Source: Oscillospiraceae bacterium
GTDB taxonomy: Bacteria; Bacillota; Clostridia; Oscillospirales; Ruminococcaceae
Length of the DNA stretch: 21,318 bases
NCBI GenBank assembly: GCA_004557855.1
Contig: SFFJ01000031.1
Coordinates: 1 to 21,318, forward strand
Reading direction: 5' to 3'
Positions 1 through 7,394 of this stretch are shown here, one piece after another. Both the position numbers and the translations under genes were made by a program. The notes beneath the pieces are model-generated. The model searched no databases, was not told the DNA's origin, and saw only the letters and a program-made list of their open reading frames with translations. The first letter of the stretch is position 1. Every line of letters begins with the position of its first letter.

Positions 1-52
1 CCATGGTGCAAACCATGATGACAGCCAGTACCAGTGCGAGTACTTTTTTCAT
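1..52 (-). CDS. N-terminus of a secreted protein or lipoprotein (partial)
   Basis: Only the first 17 codons are inside the window; the rest lies beyond the left edge. They read MKKVLALVLAVIMVCTM, a positively charged start followed by a hydrophobic stretch, which is a typical Gram-positive signal peptide. The ATG (52-50) has a strong AGGAGG ribosome site about 8 nt upstream. Such starts are common in lipoprotein solute-binding proteins of Clostridia, but the lipobox cysteine would lie outside the window, so the function is open. The gene is divergent from the integrase. A small hairpin (CGCTT/AAGCG, 92-105) lies in its probable leader. Confidence 0.7.
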   Translation of the reverse strand, partial: MKKVLALVLAVIMVCTM

Positions 53-129
53 TGTGATTTCCTCCTATAATCACACGAAGTGCCGCAAACCCGCTTGATT
101 AAGCGCCTTTGTCCCCAAAATCCTACACC

Positions 130-168
130 ACCGACCCCGAAATTTGTGTGTAAAAAGTGGTGTAAACG
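130..168. repeat. Imperfect direct repeat, copy 1, ending in GTGGTGTAAACGC
   Basis: This stretch and 335-373 share a CCGACC...GAAATTT start and a 17-bp identical end, AAAAGTGGTGTAAACGC. Copy 1 also faces TACACCAC at 124-131, giving an 8-bp inverted pair with the repeat's GTGGTGTA. Paired sites next to an integrase gene suggest binding sites for the recombinase or for a regulator of one of the two divergent genes. Confidence 0.55.
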
Positions 169-334
169 CCGCATTTTTCCCCCGCACCGCAGGGCGCCGC
201 CCGCCACGCCCCCGCCACAAATCACAATGTTTTTGCGCCGATTTTCACCCAGTCCCATCCATTCCCACCCAGTATTTATGCCATTTGCCAAATCATACCG
301 TTACCATTTTGTAACCTTTACACTAATTTACAAA

Positions 335-373
335 TCCGACCGAAATTTTTACACCCAAAAGTGGTGTAAACGC
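335..373. repeat. Imperfect direct repeat, copy 2, with TTTACACC-N7-GGTGTAAA dyad
   Basis: Second copy of the repeat at 130-168. Here the left part has become a perfect 8-bp dyad, TTTACACC (348-355) and GGTGTAAA (363-370), a shape suited to a dimeric DNA-binding protein. It lies about 85 bp upstream of the likely integrase start. The same 8-mer GGTGTAAA recurs once just upstream of the promoter at 7255-7283. Confidence 0.55.
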
Positions 374-457
374 AAAAAAACCTCCCACTTTCCCCGCAAA
401 ATGTTGTAAAATAGGGGATACCGGCGTATTTTGTCGCCGAGAAAGGAGTTAATGTGT

Positions 458-1630
458 ATGCAAGACGCACCAAAAACAGAAAAACGCAAGGACAGCCGCG
501 GCCGGGTGCTGCGAACCGGCGAAAGCCAGCGGCCGGACGGCAGCTACCAGTTCCGCTGGAGCGAGGCCGGACAGCGCCGCACCCGCTACGCCCCCACGCT
601 GGAGGAGCTGCGGCAGAAGGAGGACGAGATCGCCCGCCAACGGCTGCTGGGCAGGCTATCCACAGGGGGCACCGCCACCGTCGGGCAGCTGGTGGAGCGC
701 CACATGCTGCTGCGCCCGAACCTGCGGGAGCGCACACGGCGCAGCTACCGCAATACCATCGCCCACCTGCAGCAGGATGAGCTGTGGAGCCGCAAGGCAA
801 AGGACGTCACGGTAGGGGATTGCAAGCTGTACTTCACCCGGCTCCATCAGGGGGGACTTTCCTACGAATCCATCCGCAATGACCACTCGTTCCTGTCCTC
901 GGTGTTCAAAAATGCCGTGGAGGAGGGCACCGCCGGCTGGAACCCCTTTTCCTTCCGGCTCAATTTTCTCCAGCGGGAGCCGAAGCCCGAACGGGAGGCG
1001 CTCACGCCGCAGCAGCAGGCCGCCCTTTTGGATTTTATGGATACCGACGCCTACTGCCGCCGCTACCGCGATCTGTTTATCGTCCTGCTGCATACCGGCC
1101 TGCGGGCGGGGGAATGTGCCGGGCTCACCATCGAGGATATCCACCTGCACGGCGGCTATTTGCAGGTCGATCACCAGGTTTACTATTCGCAGGAGCAGGG
1201 CGGAATGGTGTGGGCGCCCCCCAAAACCGAAAAAAGCTGCCGCAAAATACCGCTGCCCGCCCCGGCTATGGAGGCACTTCAGCGCCGCATCACGGCCGTA
1301 CGTGCCGCAGGCCGCTGCGAGGTCATCGGCCACCGGCGGCATTTTTTATTTCCCTGCTACCACGGCTCCCGCCCGCTCCACGGCGTGGATTTCGACCGCA
1401 TCTTCCGCAATGTTCACCGGCGCTACCGCCAAAGTGACGGCCCGCCCATTCCGGCGCTCACCCCGCACATCCTGCGCCACAGCTACTGCACCGGCCTGGT
1501 TCACCGCGGCCTGGATGTCAAAAGCGTGCAGTACCTCATGGGTCACGCCTCGGCAGGCATCACCCTGGATATTTACAGCCATGTAAAATACGCCGACGTC
1601 AGGGAAAAGCTGCTGGACCTCGCCTCCTGA
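458..1630 (+). CDS. Tyrosine recombinase/integrase, Tn916 Int type
   Basis: Site-specific DNA integrase of 390 residues. Residues about 8-50 (KDSRGRVLRTGESQRPDGSY) match the amino-terminal arm-binding domain of Tn916 Int; about 72-165 form a SAM-like core-binding domain; about 180-390 form the catalytic domain. All catalytic residues are visible: R216 (HTGLRAGE), K256 (PPKTEKS), H337 and R340 (HILRH), H363 (LMGH) and Y373 (DIYSHV), so the enzyme should be active. Of two close ATGs (452, 458) the second is preferred, because AAAGGAG (442-448) lies 9 nt upstream of it and only 3 nt upstream of the first. No excisionase, relaxase or cargo gene is next to it. In Tn916-like elements int lies at the element's end and points outward, so the boundary, if any, should lie near 1631-1690. 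Confidence 0.93.
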   Translation: MQDAPKTEKRKDSRGRVLRTGESQRPDGSYQFRWSEAGQRRTRYAPTLEELRQKEDEIARQRLLGRLSTGGTATVGQLVERHMLLRPNLRERTRRSYRNTIAHLQQDELWSRKAKDVTVGDCKLYFTRLHQGGLSYESIRNDHSFLSSVFKNAVEEGTAGWNPFSFRLNFLQREPKPEREALTPQQQAALLDFMDTDAYCRRYRDLFIVLLHTGLRAGECAGLTIEDIHLHGGYLQVDHQVYYSQEQGGMVWAPPKTEKSCRKIPLPAPAMEALQRRITAVRAAGRCEVIGHRRHFLFPCYHGSRPLHGVDFDRIFRNVHRRYRQSDGPPIPALTPHILRHSYCTGLVHRGLDVKSVQYLMGHASAGITLDIYSHVKYADVREKLLDLAS

Positions 1631-1647
1631 CCCCGATAAACAGAAAC

Positions 1648-1686
1648 CCCCAAATGCAGAGGGCTGCATCCGGGGATTATTTTTTT
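1648..1686 (+). terminator. Intrinsic terminator after the integrase
   Basis: Stem CCCC..ATGCAG (1648-1659) pairs with CTGCAT..GGGG (1664-1675) around AGGG, followed by ATTATTTTTTT. It lies between two convergent genes. On the minus strand it may also stop prmC transcripts, but the T-run there is weak. Confidence 0.75.
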
Positions 1687-1694
1687 ACCGTTTT

Positions 1695-2579
1695 TTAGGG
1701 TTTTTCGGGGGCATAGCCCAGTACATTCCGGGGCTGCCCGTACACATCCCGCAGGATACGCACCTCCCGCAGACCGGCTTTTTGCAGCAGCGCCGCCACC
1801 GCCTCGCCCTGCTCCTCGCCTGTTTCGTACAGCAGCAGGCCGCCGGGCGCCAGCATTTTGGGGTAAATGGTATTAAACCCGCGAAAGAATTTCAGCCCGT
1901 CCCCGCCGCCGTCCAGCGCCATGGCGGGTTCTTTTTGTACCTCTTTTTGCAGATGAGCCAGCTCACCCGACGCGATATAGGGGGGATTGCTCAAAATGGC
2001 GTCATACGGCCCCGTGATCTCCGGGGGAGGGCAGAGGGCGTCCCCTTGGATCGCCGTCACATTTTTCACCCCGTGCCGGGCAATATTTTCCCGCAGGTAC
2101 CGCATCGCATCGGGGGAAAGCTCCAGCACCGTGATATCGGCCGCAGGCAGGGCCTTTGCCACACTTACGGCAATACACCCGCTGCCGCCGCAAAGCTCCA
2201 GCACACGGCATTTTGGCCGCCCTCGCAGGTACTCGATCGCCTGCTCCGCCAGCTGTTCCGTTTCGGGTCTGGGGATCAGCACCCCCGGCCCCACCTTAAA
2301 TTCCAGCCCCATGAACTCCCATTCGCCCAGGATATACTGTACCGGCTCCCCGGCGGCTCTCCGCCGCAGCAGGGCAAGGTATTTTTCCCGCAGGGCAGGG
2401 GGGCAGGGGTCATTTTTTTGCAGGGGATAATGGCTCCGGTCGGGGCCGCCCGCCGCCTGCATCAGCAAAAAAGCGTCGGTTCCGGCATCCTCGCAGGGGT
2501 CGGGTCTTGCCCGCCGCCGCAGCAGATGTTCCCCCTGCCGCAGCAGCTCCCGCCAGCTTGCTTTACCAGCGGTCGGCAT
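1695..2579 (-). CDS. prmC: Release factor glutamine methyltransferase PrmC
   Basis: Methylates the glutamine of the GGQ motif in peptide-chain release factors, using S-adenosylmethionine, in the cytoplasm. The 294-residue length is normal. An amino-terminal helical domain carries GEPVQYILG (about 77-85). The Rossmann methyltransferase core has LELCGGSGCIAVS (about 127-139) and the diagnostic NPPY (198-201) that binds the glutamine amide. The usual 'LDLCTGSG' is LELCGGSG here, a mild change. The start overlaps the end of the DUF1385 gene by 17 nt and has GGAGG 6 nt upstream, so translation is probably coupled. In many Clostridia prfA follows prmC; here a terminator and a convergent integrase follow instead. 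Confidence 0.96.
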   Translation of the reverse strand: MPTAGKASWRELLRQGEHLLRRRARPDPCEDAGTDAFLLMQAAGGPDRSHYPLQKNDPCPPALREKYLALLRRRAAGEPVQYILGEWEFMGLEFKVGPGVLIPRPETEQLAEQAIEYLRGRPKCRVLELCGGSGCIAVSVAKALPAADITVLELSPDAMRYLRENIARHGVKNVTAIQGDALCPPPEITGPYDAILSNPPYIASGELAHLQKEVQKEPAMALDGGGDGLKFFRGFNTIYPKMLAPGGLLLYETGEEQGEAVAALLQKAGLREVRILRDVYGQPRNVLGYAPEKP

Positions 2580-3489
2580 TTTCGTCCTCCGGGATCACCG
2601 CCGTCAGGGCGGCAATGGCACATTCTATCTGGCTGTCGTCCGGCTCGCAGGTGGTGATATGCTGCAGCCACATGCCGGGCGCCGAAATGATCCGGGTAAA
2701 GATGCCGTCGGAGCGCCCCGCCAGCTTGATCAGCTCATAGCTGATGCCCACCACCACGGGGATGAGCAGCAGCTTCAGCAGCATCCGGATGGCAGGGTTA
2801 TCCCAGCTGATGAACGACCCGATGATGATGGAGATAAACACCACCAGGAATAAAAAGCTGGTGCCGCAGCGGGGGTGGAGCCGCCGCTGGGGACGCACAT
2901 TTTCCACCGTCAGGGGCAGCCCGGCCTCATAGCAGGCGATGGACTTATGCTCCGCCCCGTGGTACTCAAATACCCGGCGAATGTCCTTCATCCGGCTGCA
3001 CAGCCACATATACCCCACCAGAATGATGACCTTGATCAGGCCCTCGATGAGCGAAAGCCCCACCCCGGTGCCGATCAGCGGCTTTAAGAGGGAGGAAAGC
3101 CCGGTGGGGATAAAGATAAACAGCACCGCCGCCAGCGCCACACCCAGCACCGCCGCAAAGCCGCCCAGCACCTTCATCATGTTGTCGCCCAGCTTTTTCT
3201 CCAGCCATTTATCGAATTTGCTGGGTTCCTCCTCCACGCCGGCTTTTTCGGCGCTTTTCATCAGGCAGTGGTAGCCCACCACCATCGAATCCACCATATT
3301 GAAGATGCCCCGGATAAACGGCGCCCTGCGGGTCCACGGGGTCTTGCTGCCCTTGTGGGTGTTCCATGTCTCCACATCGATGCTGCCGTCCGGTATCCGG
3401 GTGGCCATAGAGGTCAGCACCGGCCCCCGCATCATAATGCCCTCAATGAGAGCCTGTCCGCCGATTGAAGTTTTTTTCTTATTTGCCAT
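2563..3489 (-). CDS. DUF1385 membrane protein (YqhQ-like)
   Basis: A 308-residue protein of the DUF1385 family, recognised by the start TSIGGQALIEGIMMRGP and by CYEAGLPLTVENVRPQRRLHPRCGTSFLF (quoted here in parts: CYEAGLPLT and HPRCGTSFLF). Hydrophobic spans lie at about 110-135 and 140-165 and again at about 215-250, so it is an integral membrane protein. Its biochemical role is not established. Its place directly before prmC is conserved in Firmicutes. The only purine-rich site before the ATG (AAAGGA) is about 15 nt away, so initiation may be weak. It follows the histidine kinase after 99 nt with no clear terminator and may be read with it. Confidence 0.9.
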   Translation of the reverse strand: MANKKKTSIGGQALIEGIMMRGPVLTSMATRIPDGSIDVETWNTHKGSKTPWTRRAPFIRGIFNMVDSMVVGYHCLMKSAEKAGVEEEPSKFDKWLEKKLGDNMMKVLGGFAAVLGVALAAVLFIFIPTGLSSLLKPLIGTGVGLSLIEGLIKVIILVGYMWLCSRMKDIRRVFEYHGAEHKSIACYEAGLPLTVENVRPQRRLHPRCGTSFLFLVVFISIIIGSFISWDNPAIRMLLKLLLIPVVVGISYELIKLAGRSDGIFTRIISAPGMWLQHITTCEPDDSQIECAIAALTAVIPEDENADRW

Positions 3490-3588
3490 AGTGTTCGGTT
3501 TGTTTCCTTTCTTATCTTGCCGTAGGGTAGGGAAGCGGCCGCAGCCGCCTCATTTACTTTTGCCGTGACGGGAACAGCTCCCCGCCTT

Positions 3589-4989
3589 TTATCTTGCCAG
3601 CGGCAGGGTGATGGTCACAGTCGTGCCCTCTCCCTTCCGGGAGGTCAGCTTGAGGCTCCCGCCGTGCATCTTGATGATCTCATCCGCCACCGCCAGCCCG
3701 ATACCGGAGCCGCGGCGGGTGGATTTTCCTTTGTAGAAGCGGTCCTTTACCCGGGGCAGGTCCTCCGGCGCAATGCCGATGCCGGTATCGGAAACGGTGA
3801 TAACGGCAATGCCCGCCTCGGTGTGCAGGTCAGCCGTTACGGTGTCTCCGTTGTCGGAATATTTGATGGCATTATCCAGAACATTGATAAACACCTGCCG
3901 CAGCCGGTTGCGGTCGGCATAAACGATGATGACGCCCTCCGGCTCCTCGTAAAGCAGCGTTTTGTTCTCCCGCCGGGCCCGTTCGGTGTACATCAGCACC
4001 ACGTCGGAAAGCTCTGCGGCCAGGTCCACATTTTCCCGGGAAAGCACCATTCTTCCGCCCTGAATACGGGAAAAGTCCAAAAGCTCCTCCACCATCTGCG
4101 AAAGCCGTTCCGTCTCTCCCATGATGACCTGCATCCCCTTTCGCCGTGTTTCGGGGTCCAGGTCGTCATCGCTCAAAAGCGTTTCTCCCCAGCCCCTTAT
4201 GGCGGTCAGCGGGGTGCGCAGCTCGTGGGAAACCGAGGAGATGAAGTCATTTTTCACCTGCTCGGCGTTGGAAAGCTCCTCCGCCATATTATTGATGGAG
4301 GCGCACAGCTGCCCGATCTCATCATCATTGTGGGTATCCAGCCGCACCGCAAAATCACCCTGTGCGATCTGCCGGGCGGTACGGCTCACCTCGCCCACCG
4401 GCACGATGATGGAATTCATGAAATAGCTGCTGGTATACAGCACAAACAGCAAAATAGCCAGCGCCACCAGCGCCGCAAAAACGGTGATCAGGGTCAGCTG
4501 CCGGTCAATGGCCTGCATCGAGACCACATACCGCAGCCCCAAAAGGTCCTCGCCCGAAAGGGAGGAAAGTACGGTGACCGCCATAATTTTTTGGCCCTCC
4601 CACCGCCCGGTAAAGGAGCCACTTTCGCCGTTTTCCCTTGCCATGGCCAGGTCCGGCATGGTGGTATCCTGCGGCATAAACCCGCTGGAGGTAAGGAACA
4701 CCTGCCCCTCGGCATCCAGCGCCATCAGCTCTATCCGGTCCTTGTATTCAAAATCCTGCACAAGCTGGTACAGCCGGCTGTTAAAGTCGCTGCCCGCATC
4801 GGCGGCGGCAGCCTCCAGCTGGGTGCTGATGGCGGCGGCCCGGGTGCGGATATACTGCGAAGCACTGTTGTAGTAGAAGGAATGCATGGCGGCGGAAACA
4901 CCGATGACCATTGCCACCATGATGACCACAATAATGCCGAAGCTGTTAAACAGCCACCGCTTGGTGATGCTGCTGCTGCGTGGCGCCAA
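3589..4989 (-). CDS. Membrane sensor histidine kinase
   Basis: Sensor of a two-component system with the response regulator just upstream. Order seen: transmembrane helix (about 13-35), an extracytoplasmic sensor region of about 130 residues, a second helix (about 165-190), HAMP linker (IIVPVGEVSRTARQIAQGDF), dimerisation/phosphoacceptor motif SHELRTPLTAIRGW with the catalytic His, N box NVLDNAIKYS, G1 DTGIGIA and G2 GSGIGLAVADEI. All kinase motifs are intact. The start chosen is a TTG (4989-4987) with AAAGGGGG 8 nt upstream. A longer reading from another TTG at 5061 would overlap the regulator by 23 nt and has no ribosome site. The signal is unknown; the gene order suggests that the lipoprotein at 5906-7195 belongs to the same system. 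Confidence 0.93.
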   Translation of the reverse strand: MAPRSSSITKRWLFNSFGIIVVIMVAMVIGVSAAMHSFYYNSASQYIRTRAAAISTQLEAAAADAGSDFNSRLYQLVQDFEYKDRIELMALDAEGQVFLTSSGFMPQDTTMPDLAMARENGESGSFTGRWEGQKIMAVTVLSSLSGEDLLGLRYVVSMQAIDRQLTLITVFAALVALAILLFVLYTSSYFMNSIIVPVGEVSRTARQIAQGDFAVRLDTHNDDEIGQLCASINNMAEELSNAEQVKNDFISSVSHELRTPLTAIRGWGETLLSDDDLDPETRRKGMQVIMGETERLSQMVEELLDFSRIQGGRMVLSRENVDLAAELSDVVLMYTERARRENKTLLYEEPEGVIIVYADRNRLRQVFINVLDNAIKYSDNGDTVTADLHTEAGIAVITVSDTGIGIAPEDLPRVKDRFYKGKSTRRGSGIGLAVADEIIKMHGGSLKLTSRKGEGTTVTITLPLAR

Positions 4990-5038
4990 TGCTGCCGCCC
5001 CCTTTCTTCCGGTTTGGTTTTGCGGGCTTTTTCGGGAA

Positions 5039-5743
5039 TTATTCCACCCACTTGTAGCCAAAGCCCCAAACGGTGGTGAGATATTTGGGATTACTGGGCT
5101 CCGGCTCGATCTTCATCCGCAGGCGGCGCACGTTCACATCCACTATTTTGTCATCGCCGAAGTAGCTGTCCCCCCAAACGGTGGTCAGCAGAGTGCTGCG
5201 GTCAAGGGCAACATTGGGGTTGCGCATAAAATGCTCCATCAGCTGGAATTCCACCTGCGTCAGGTCTATTTTCTGGCCGTCGCGGGTCAGGCTGCGGCTG
5301 CGGATATTAAGCACAAACGGCCCGGAGCAAAGCTCATTTTCCGGCTCCTGTTTGGCGCTGCTCATGCTCACCCGGCGGTAAACGGCGTCCACTCTGGCCA
5401 CCAGCTCGCTGGGGCTGAAGGGCTTGGTGATATAATCATCGGCGCCCAGCATCAGGCCGTTCACCTTGTCCATCTCCTGGCTTTTGGCGGAAAGCATAAT
5501 GATGCCGAGGGTGTTGTTTTTCTCCCGGATATGCTTGCAGACGGCAAAGCCGTCGATGCCGGGCATCATGATATCCAGAATGGCGACCGAAAAGCTGTCG
5601 CCCTCCTCATCAAAGACCCGGATGGCGTCCTCGCCGCAGCTGACGTCTACGACCTCGTAGCCGCTGCGCTGCAAATTGATGACCTCGAATTCACGGATGG
5701 CGTCTTCGTCCTCACAGACAAGGATCTTGCGGGGTGCTGCCAT
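5039..5743 (-). CDS. OmpR/PhoB-family response regulator
   Basis: DNA-binding partner of the kinase that follows it. The 234-residue protein has a receiver domain (acidic pair in CEDED, phosphoacceptor D57 in AILDIMMPGIDG, K107 in ITKPFSP) and a carboxy-terminal winged-helix domain (LTQVEFQLMEHFMRNPNVAL, VDVNVRRLRMKIE, VWGFGYKW). The frame is open further upstream, but the ATG at 5743 has GGAGG 8 nt before it and the conserved domain begins right there. It lies 162 nt after the lipoprotein, with a possible weak attenuator between, and 49 nt before the kinase. Its target sites cannot be told from sequence alone. Confidence 0.95.
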   Translation of the reverse strand: MAAPRKILVCEDEDAIREFEVINLQRSGYEVVDVSCGEDAIRVFDEEGDSFSVAILDIMMPGIDGFAVCKHIREKNNTLGIIMLSAKSQEMDKVNGLMLGADDYITKPFSPSELVARVDAVYRRVSMSSAKQEPENELCSGPFVLNIRSRSLTRDGQKIDLTQVEFQLMEHFMRNPNVALDRSTLLTTVWGDSYFGDDKIVDVNVRRLRMKIEPEPSNPKYLTTVWGFGYKWVE

Positions 5744-5795
5744 ATTGTTTACCTCCAGTCGATTGGATTTACCATGCAAGGGGCGGTTGACTTTG

Positions 5796-5822
5796 AAAAA
5801 ACGGGGTTCCCACAAACGGGAA
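5796..5822 (-). terminator. Possible attenuator between lipoprotein and response regulator
   Basis: On the minus strand TTCCC pairs with GGGAA around a 6-nt loop, and six T follow after a short CCCCG. The gap before the T-run makes this a weak terminator, more likely a partial one. Confidence 0.3.
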
Positions 5823-5905
5823 AAGTGCTGCCCGGCTTCTGCCCGAAAAGCGGCGGCGGGGCAGGGGACAAGCCCCATGATAATACTTCGTGGCAGGGGG
5901 ATTTT

Positions 5906-7195
5906 TTATCCCAGGAGGGAGAAATTCTGCTCCACCTCCGCCATGGAAAGGGGGCTGCCGAGGGGAACCGAAGCATAGTAGGAGAACTGGCCGCGGCTGT
6001 TCAGCAGGGTGTAGCCCTCCGGGGCGGTCTCATTGCCGGCCGTGACCCGCAGCCGCAGATATTCCCGGCCGTTTTCATTCAGGCGGCCGGTGTACTGCCG
6101 GAAAACGACCTCTCTGGTCTCGGCCTGCCGGGTAAGGGTAAGGCCGTTCTGCCAGTACAGCTCATACAGGCCCTCCGGCAGGATCAGCCGCCAGCCGTCG
6201 GCGGTATTCTGGTAGCAGGCGGCAATGGTGGTATAGCTGCCGTTTTGCAGCGCCCGGTATTCGGTAAAATAGCGGGTGTCCTCGCGGCTGCCGGCGGAAA
6301 TACCGGGAACGGCATTGCTCCACGGGACCTCCACGATGCCGTCATTGTTGATATCGGCCGGGGACGCCCCGGAATAGCAGTAGGTCTCGGAATAGCCGGT
6401 AAAGGTGTCCTCCTGTGGAAGCACCAAACGGCCGCTTTGCACCCCGACCAGCAGAGAAGCGCTCATTTCGGCGTTTATCCTGCCGGAAAAAGCAGCGCCG
6501 GACAGGGCTTCCTCTATGCGGCCGGTGACGGAACCGGTGATGGTTTGCAGCCGCAGGGAGCTGTAAGCGGAATCCAGCACCGAAATGCCGGTGCCGCCCC
6601 AGCCGATCAATTGCAGGGTCACGCCGCCATCCAGGGTGGCGCAAATCAGCTCCTCGGCGCCGTCCCCGGTAAAGTCACCGATGGCGACCCCGTCGCAGCT
6701 GACATGGAATTCCTCGGTCAGTGAGCCTTCCCGGTAGCGGTAGAGATACAGGGTATCAAAATCACGGTCGGGCTCCCGCCAGCCCACCAGCAGGTCGGTG
6801 GCGTCGTCCCCGGAAAGGTGCCTGAAATCCACAAAAAGGACCTCGCCCTCGGTGCCGGGCAGGGCATTGTGGGCCCGCCAGCGGCCCTCGGTGTGATCCA
6901 GAATTTGCAGGTAAACCAGCGGCTCATTTTCCACCGTGTAAAAAACCACGGCCTCCGCTTCCTCGTCCCCGTCCAGATCGGTGAAAATGTAGGGGGAACG
7001 GTAGCTGCCGCCCGACGGGTAGCAGAGCCGCAAATCCTGGCCGACCACATCCCGTAGGGCCTCATCCACCTCGGTTTGCAGCGCCGAAAGAACGGGGGGC
7101 GTCAGCAGGGAGTCAACATCGGGTTGGTAAAGATCACAGCCGGAAAGCACCAGCAGACCGGCGGTCAGCGCCAGCACACCGAACAGTTTTTTCAT
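5906..7195 (-). CDS. Lipoprotein with calcium-loop/FG-GAP-like repeats
   Basis: A 429-residue surface lipoprotein. The signal peptide ends in lipobox LSGC with C20 as the lipidated residue. Four acidic loops resemble the calcium-binding segments of FG-GAP/VCBS beta-propeller blades: DLDGDEEAE (73-81), a looser DFRHLSGDDATD (123-134), DFTGDGAEE (174-182) and DINNDGIVE (281-289). A folded, possibly propeller-like domain outside the membrane is therefore likely; its ligand is unknown. The ATG at 7195 has AGGAGG 7 nt upstream; the open frame extends further but without a ribosome site. It is first in a run with a response regulator and kinase, so it may be their sensory partner (inference) or simply share their promoter. 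Confidence 0.85.
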   Translation of the reverse strand: MKKLFGVLALTAGLLVLSGCDLYQPDVDSLLTPPVLSALQTEVDEALRDVVGQDLRLCYPSGGSYRSPYIFTDLDGDEEAEAVVFYTVENEPLVYLQILDHTEGRWRAHNALPGTEGEVLFVDFRHLSGDDATDLLVGWREPDRDFDTLYLYRYREGSLTEEFHVSCDGVAIGDFTGDGAEELICATLDGGVTLQLIGWGGTGISVLDSAYSSLRLQTITGSVTGRIEEALSGAAFSGRINAEMSASLLVGVQSGRLVLPQEDTFTGYSETYCYSGASPADINNDGIVEVPWSNAVPGISAGSREDTRYFTEYRALQNGSYTTIAACYQNTADGWRLILPEGLYELYWQNGLTLTRQAETREVVFRQYTGRLNENGREYLRLRVTAGNETAPEGYTLLNSRGQFSYYASVPLGSPLSMAEVEQNFSLLG

Positions 7196-7221
7196 GGCGG
7201 CCCCTCCTTTCTTTGCAAATC

Positions 7222-7243
7222 GATTGGGCATACTCACCCAATC
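7222..7243 (-). promoter_or_regulatory. Hairpin/dyad in the leader of the lipoprotein mRNA
   Basis: GATTGGG and CCCAATC form a perfect 7-bp inverted repeat around 8 nt. It lies a few bases after the predicted transcription start (about 7248) and before the ribosome site. It could protect the 5' end of the RNA or be an operator. Confidence 0.4.
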
Positions 7244-7254
7244 TACCATCCTCT

Positions 7255-7283
7255 ATTGTAGTCTTTTTCCAGTGGGCTGTCAA
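7255..7283 (-). promoter_or_regulatory. Near-consensus sigma-A promoter for lipoprotein/two-component operon
   Basis: On the minus strand TTGACA (7283-7278), a 17-bp spacer and TACAAT (7260-7255). Transcription should start near 7248, about 50 nt before the lipoprotein ATG. Just upstream lie GGTGTAAA (7291-7298) and GGTGCAAAC (7304-7312), a possible pair of activator half-sites. Confidence 0.8.
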
Positions 7284-7341
7284 TGAACGGGGTGTAAAAT
7301 CGGCGGTGCAAACGGGGGAAATTTTCTGCGAAATGCAAACA

Positions 7342-7378
7342 GGAAAAAAGAAAACCCTCCGCCGGGGAAGGCGGAGGG
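7342..7378 (-). terminator. Intrinsic terminator after the XRE regulator
   Basis: Perfect 9-bp stem CCCTCCGCC (7355-7363) with GGCGGAGGG (7370-7378) and a 6-nt loop. On the minus strand it is followed by TTTTCTTTTTT, 17 nt after the stop codon. Confidence 0.88.
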
Positions 7379-7394
7379 GGATAGACAGATGGGG

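Larger units (their letters stand above)
53..457. other. Non-coding region between secreted-protein gene and integrase
   Basis: About 400 bp without a convincing gene. Seen in it: a leader hairpin at 92-105; TACACCAC (124-131) facing GTGGTGTA (158-165); an imperfect direct repeat of about 38 bp (about 130-168 and 335-373), both copies ending in AAAAGTGGTGTAAACGC; a perfect inverted repeat TTTACACC/GGTGTAAA (348-355 and 363-370); GTTAC/GTAAC (300-304 and 311-315); a possible minus-strand G-quadruplex (248-270); and a TAAAAT box (407-412) that could be the integrase -10. The plus strand is notably C-rich and G-poor from about 170 to 300. Confidence 0.6.

Noticed and set aside
5039..5061. Kinase start overlapping the response regulator by 23 nt (TTG at 5061)
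   Set aside because: No ribosome site precedes it, while the TTG at 4989 has AAAGGGGG at 8 nt and begins just before the first membrane helix.
3565..6724. Long open frames on the plus strand opposite the kinase, regulator and lipoprotein
   Set aside because: They are reverse-strand shadows of GC-rich genes: no domains, His/Gly/Gln-rich composition, no ribosome sites, and the minus-strand frames carry intact, recognised domains.
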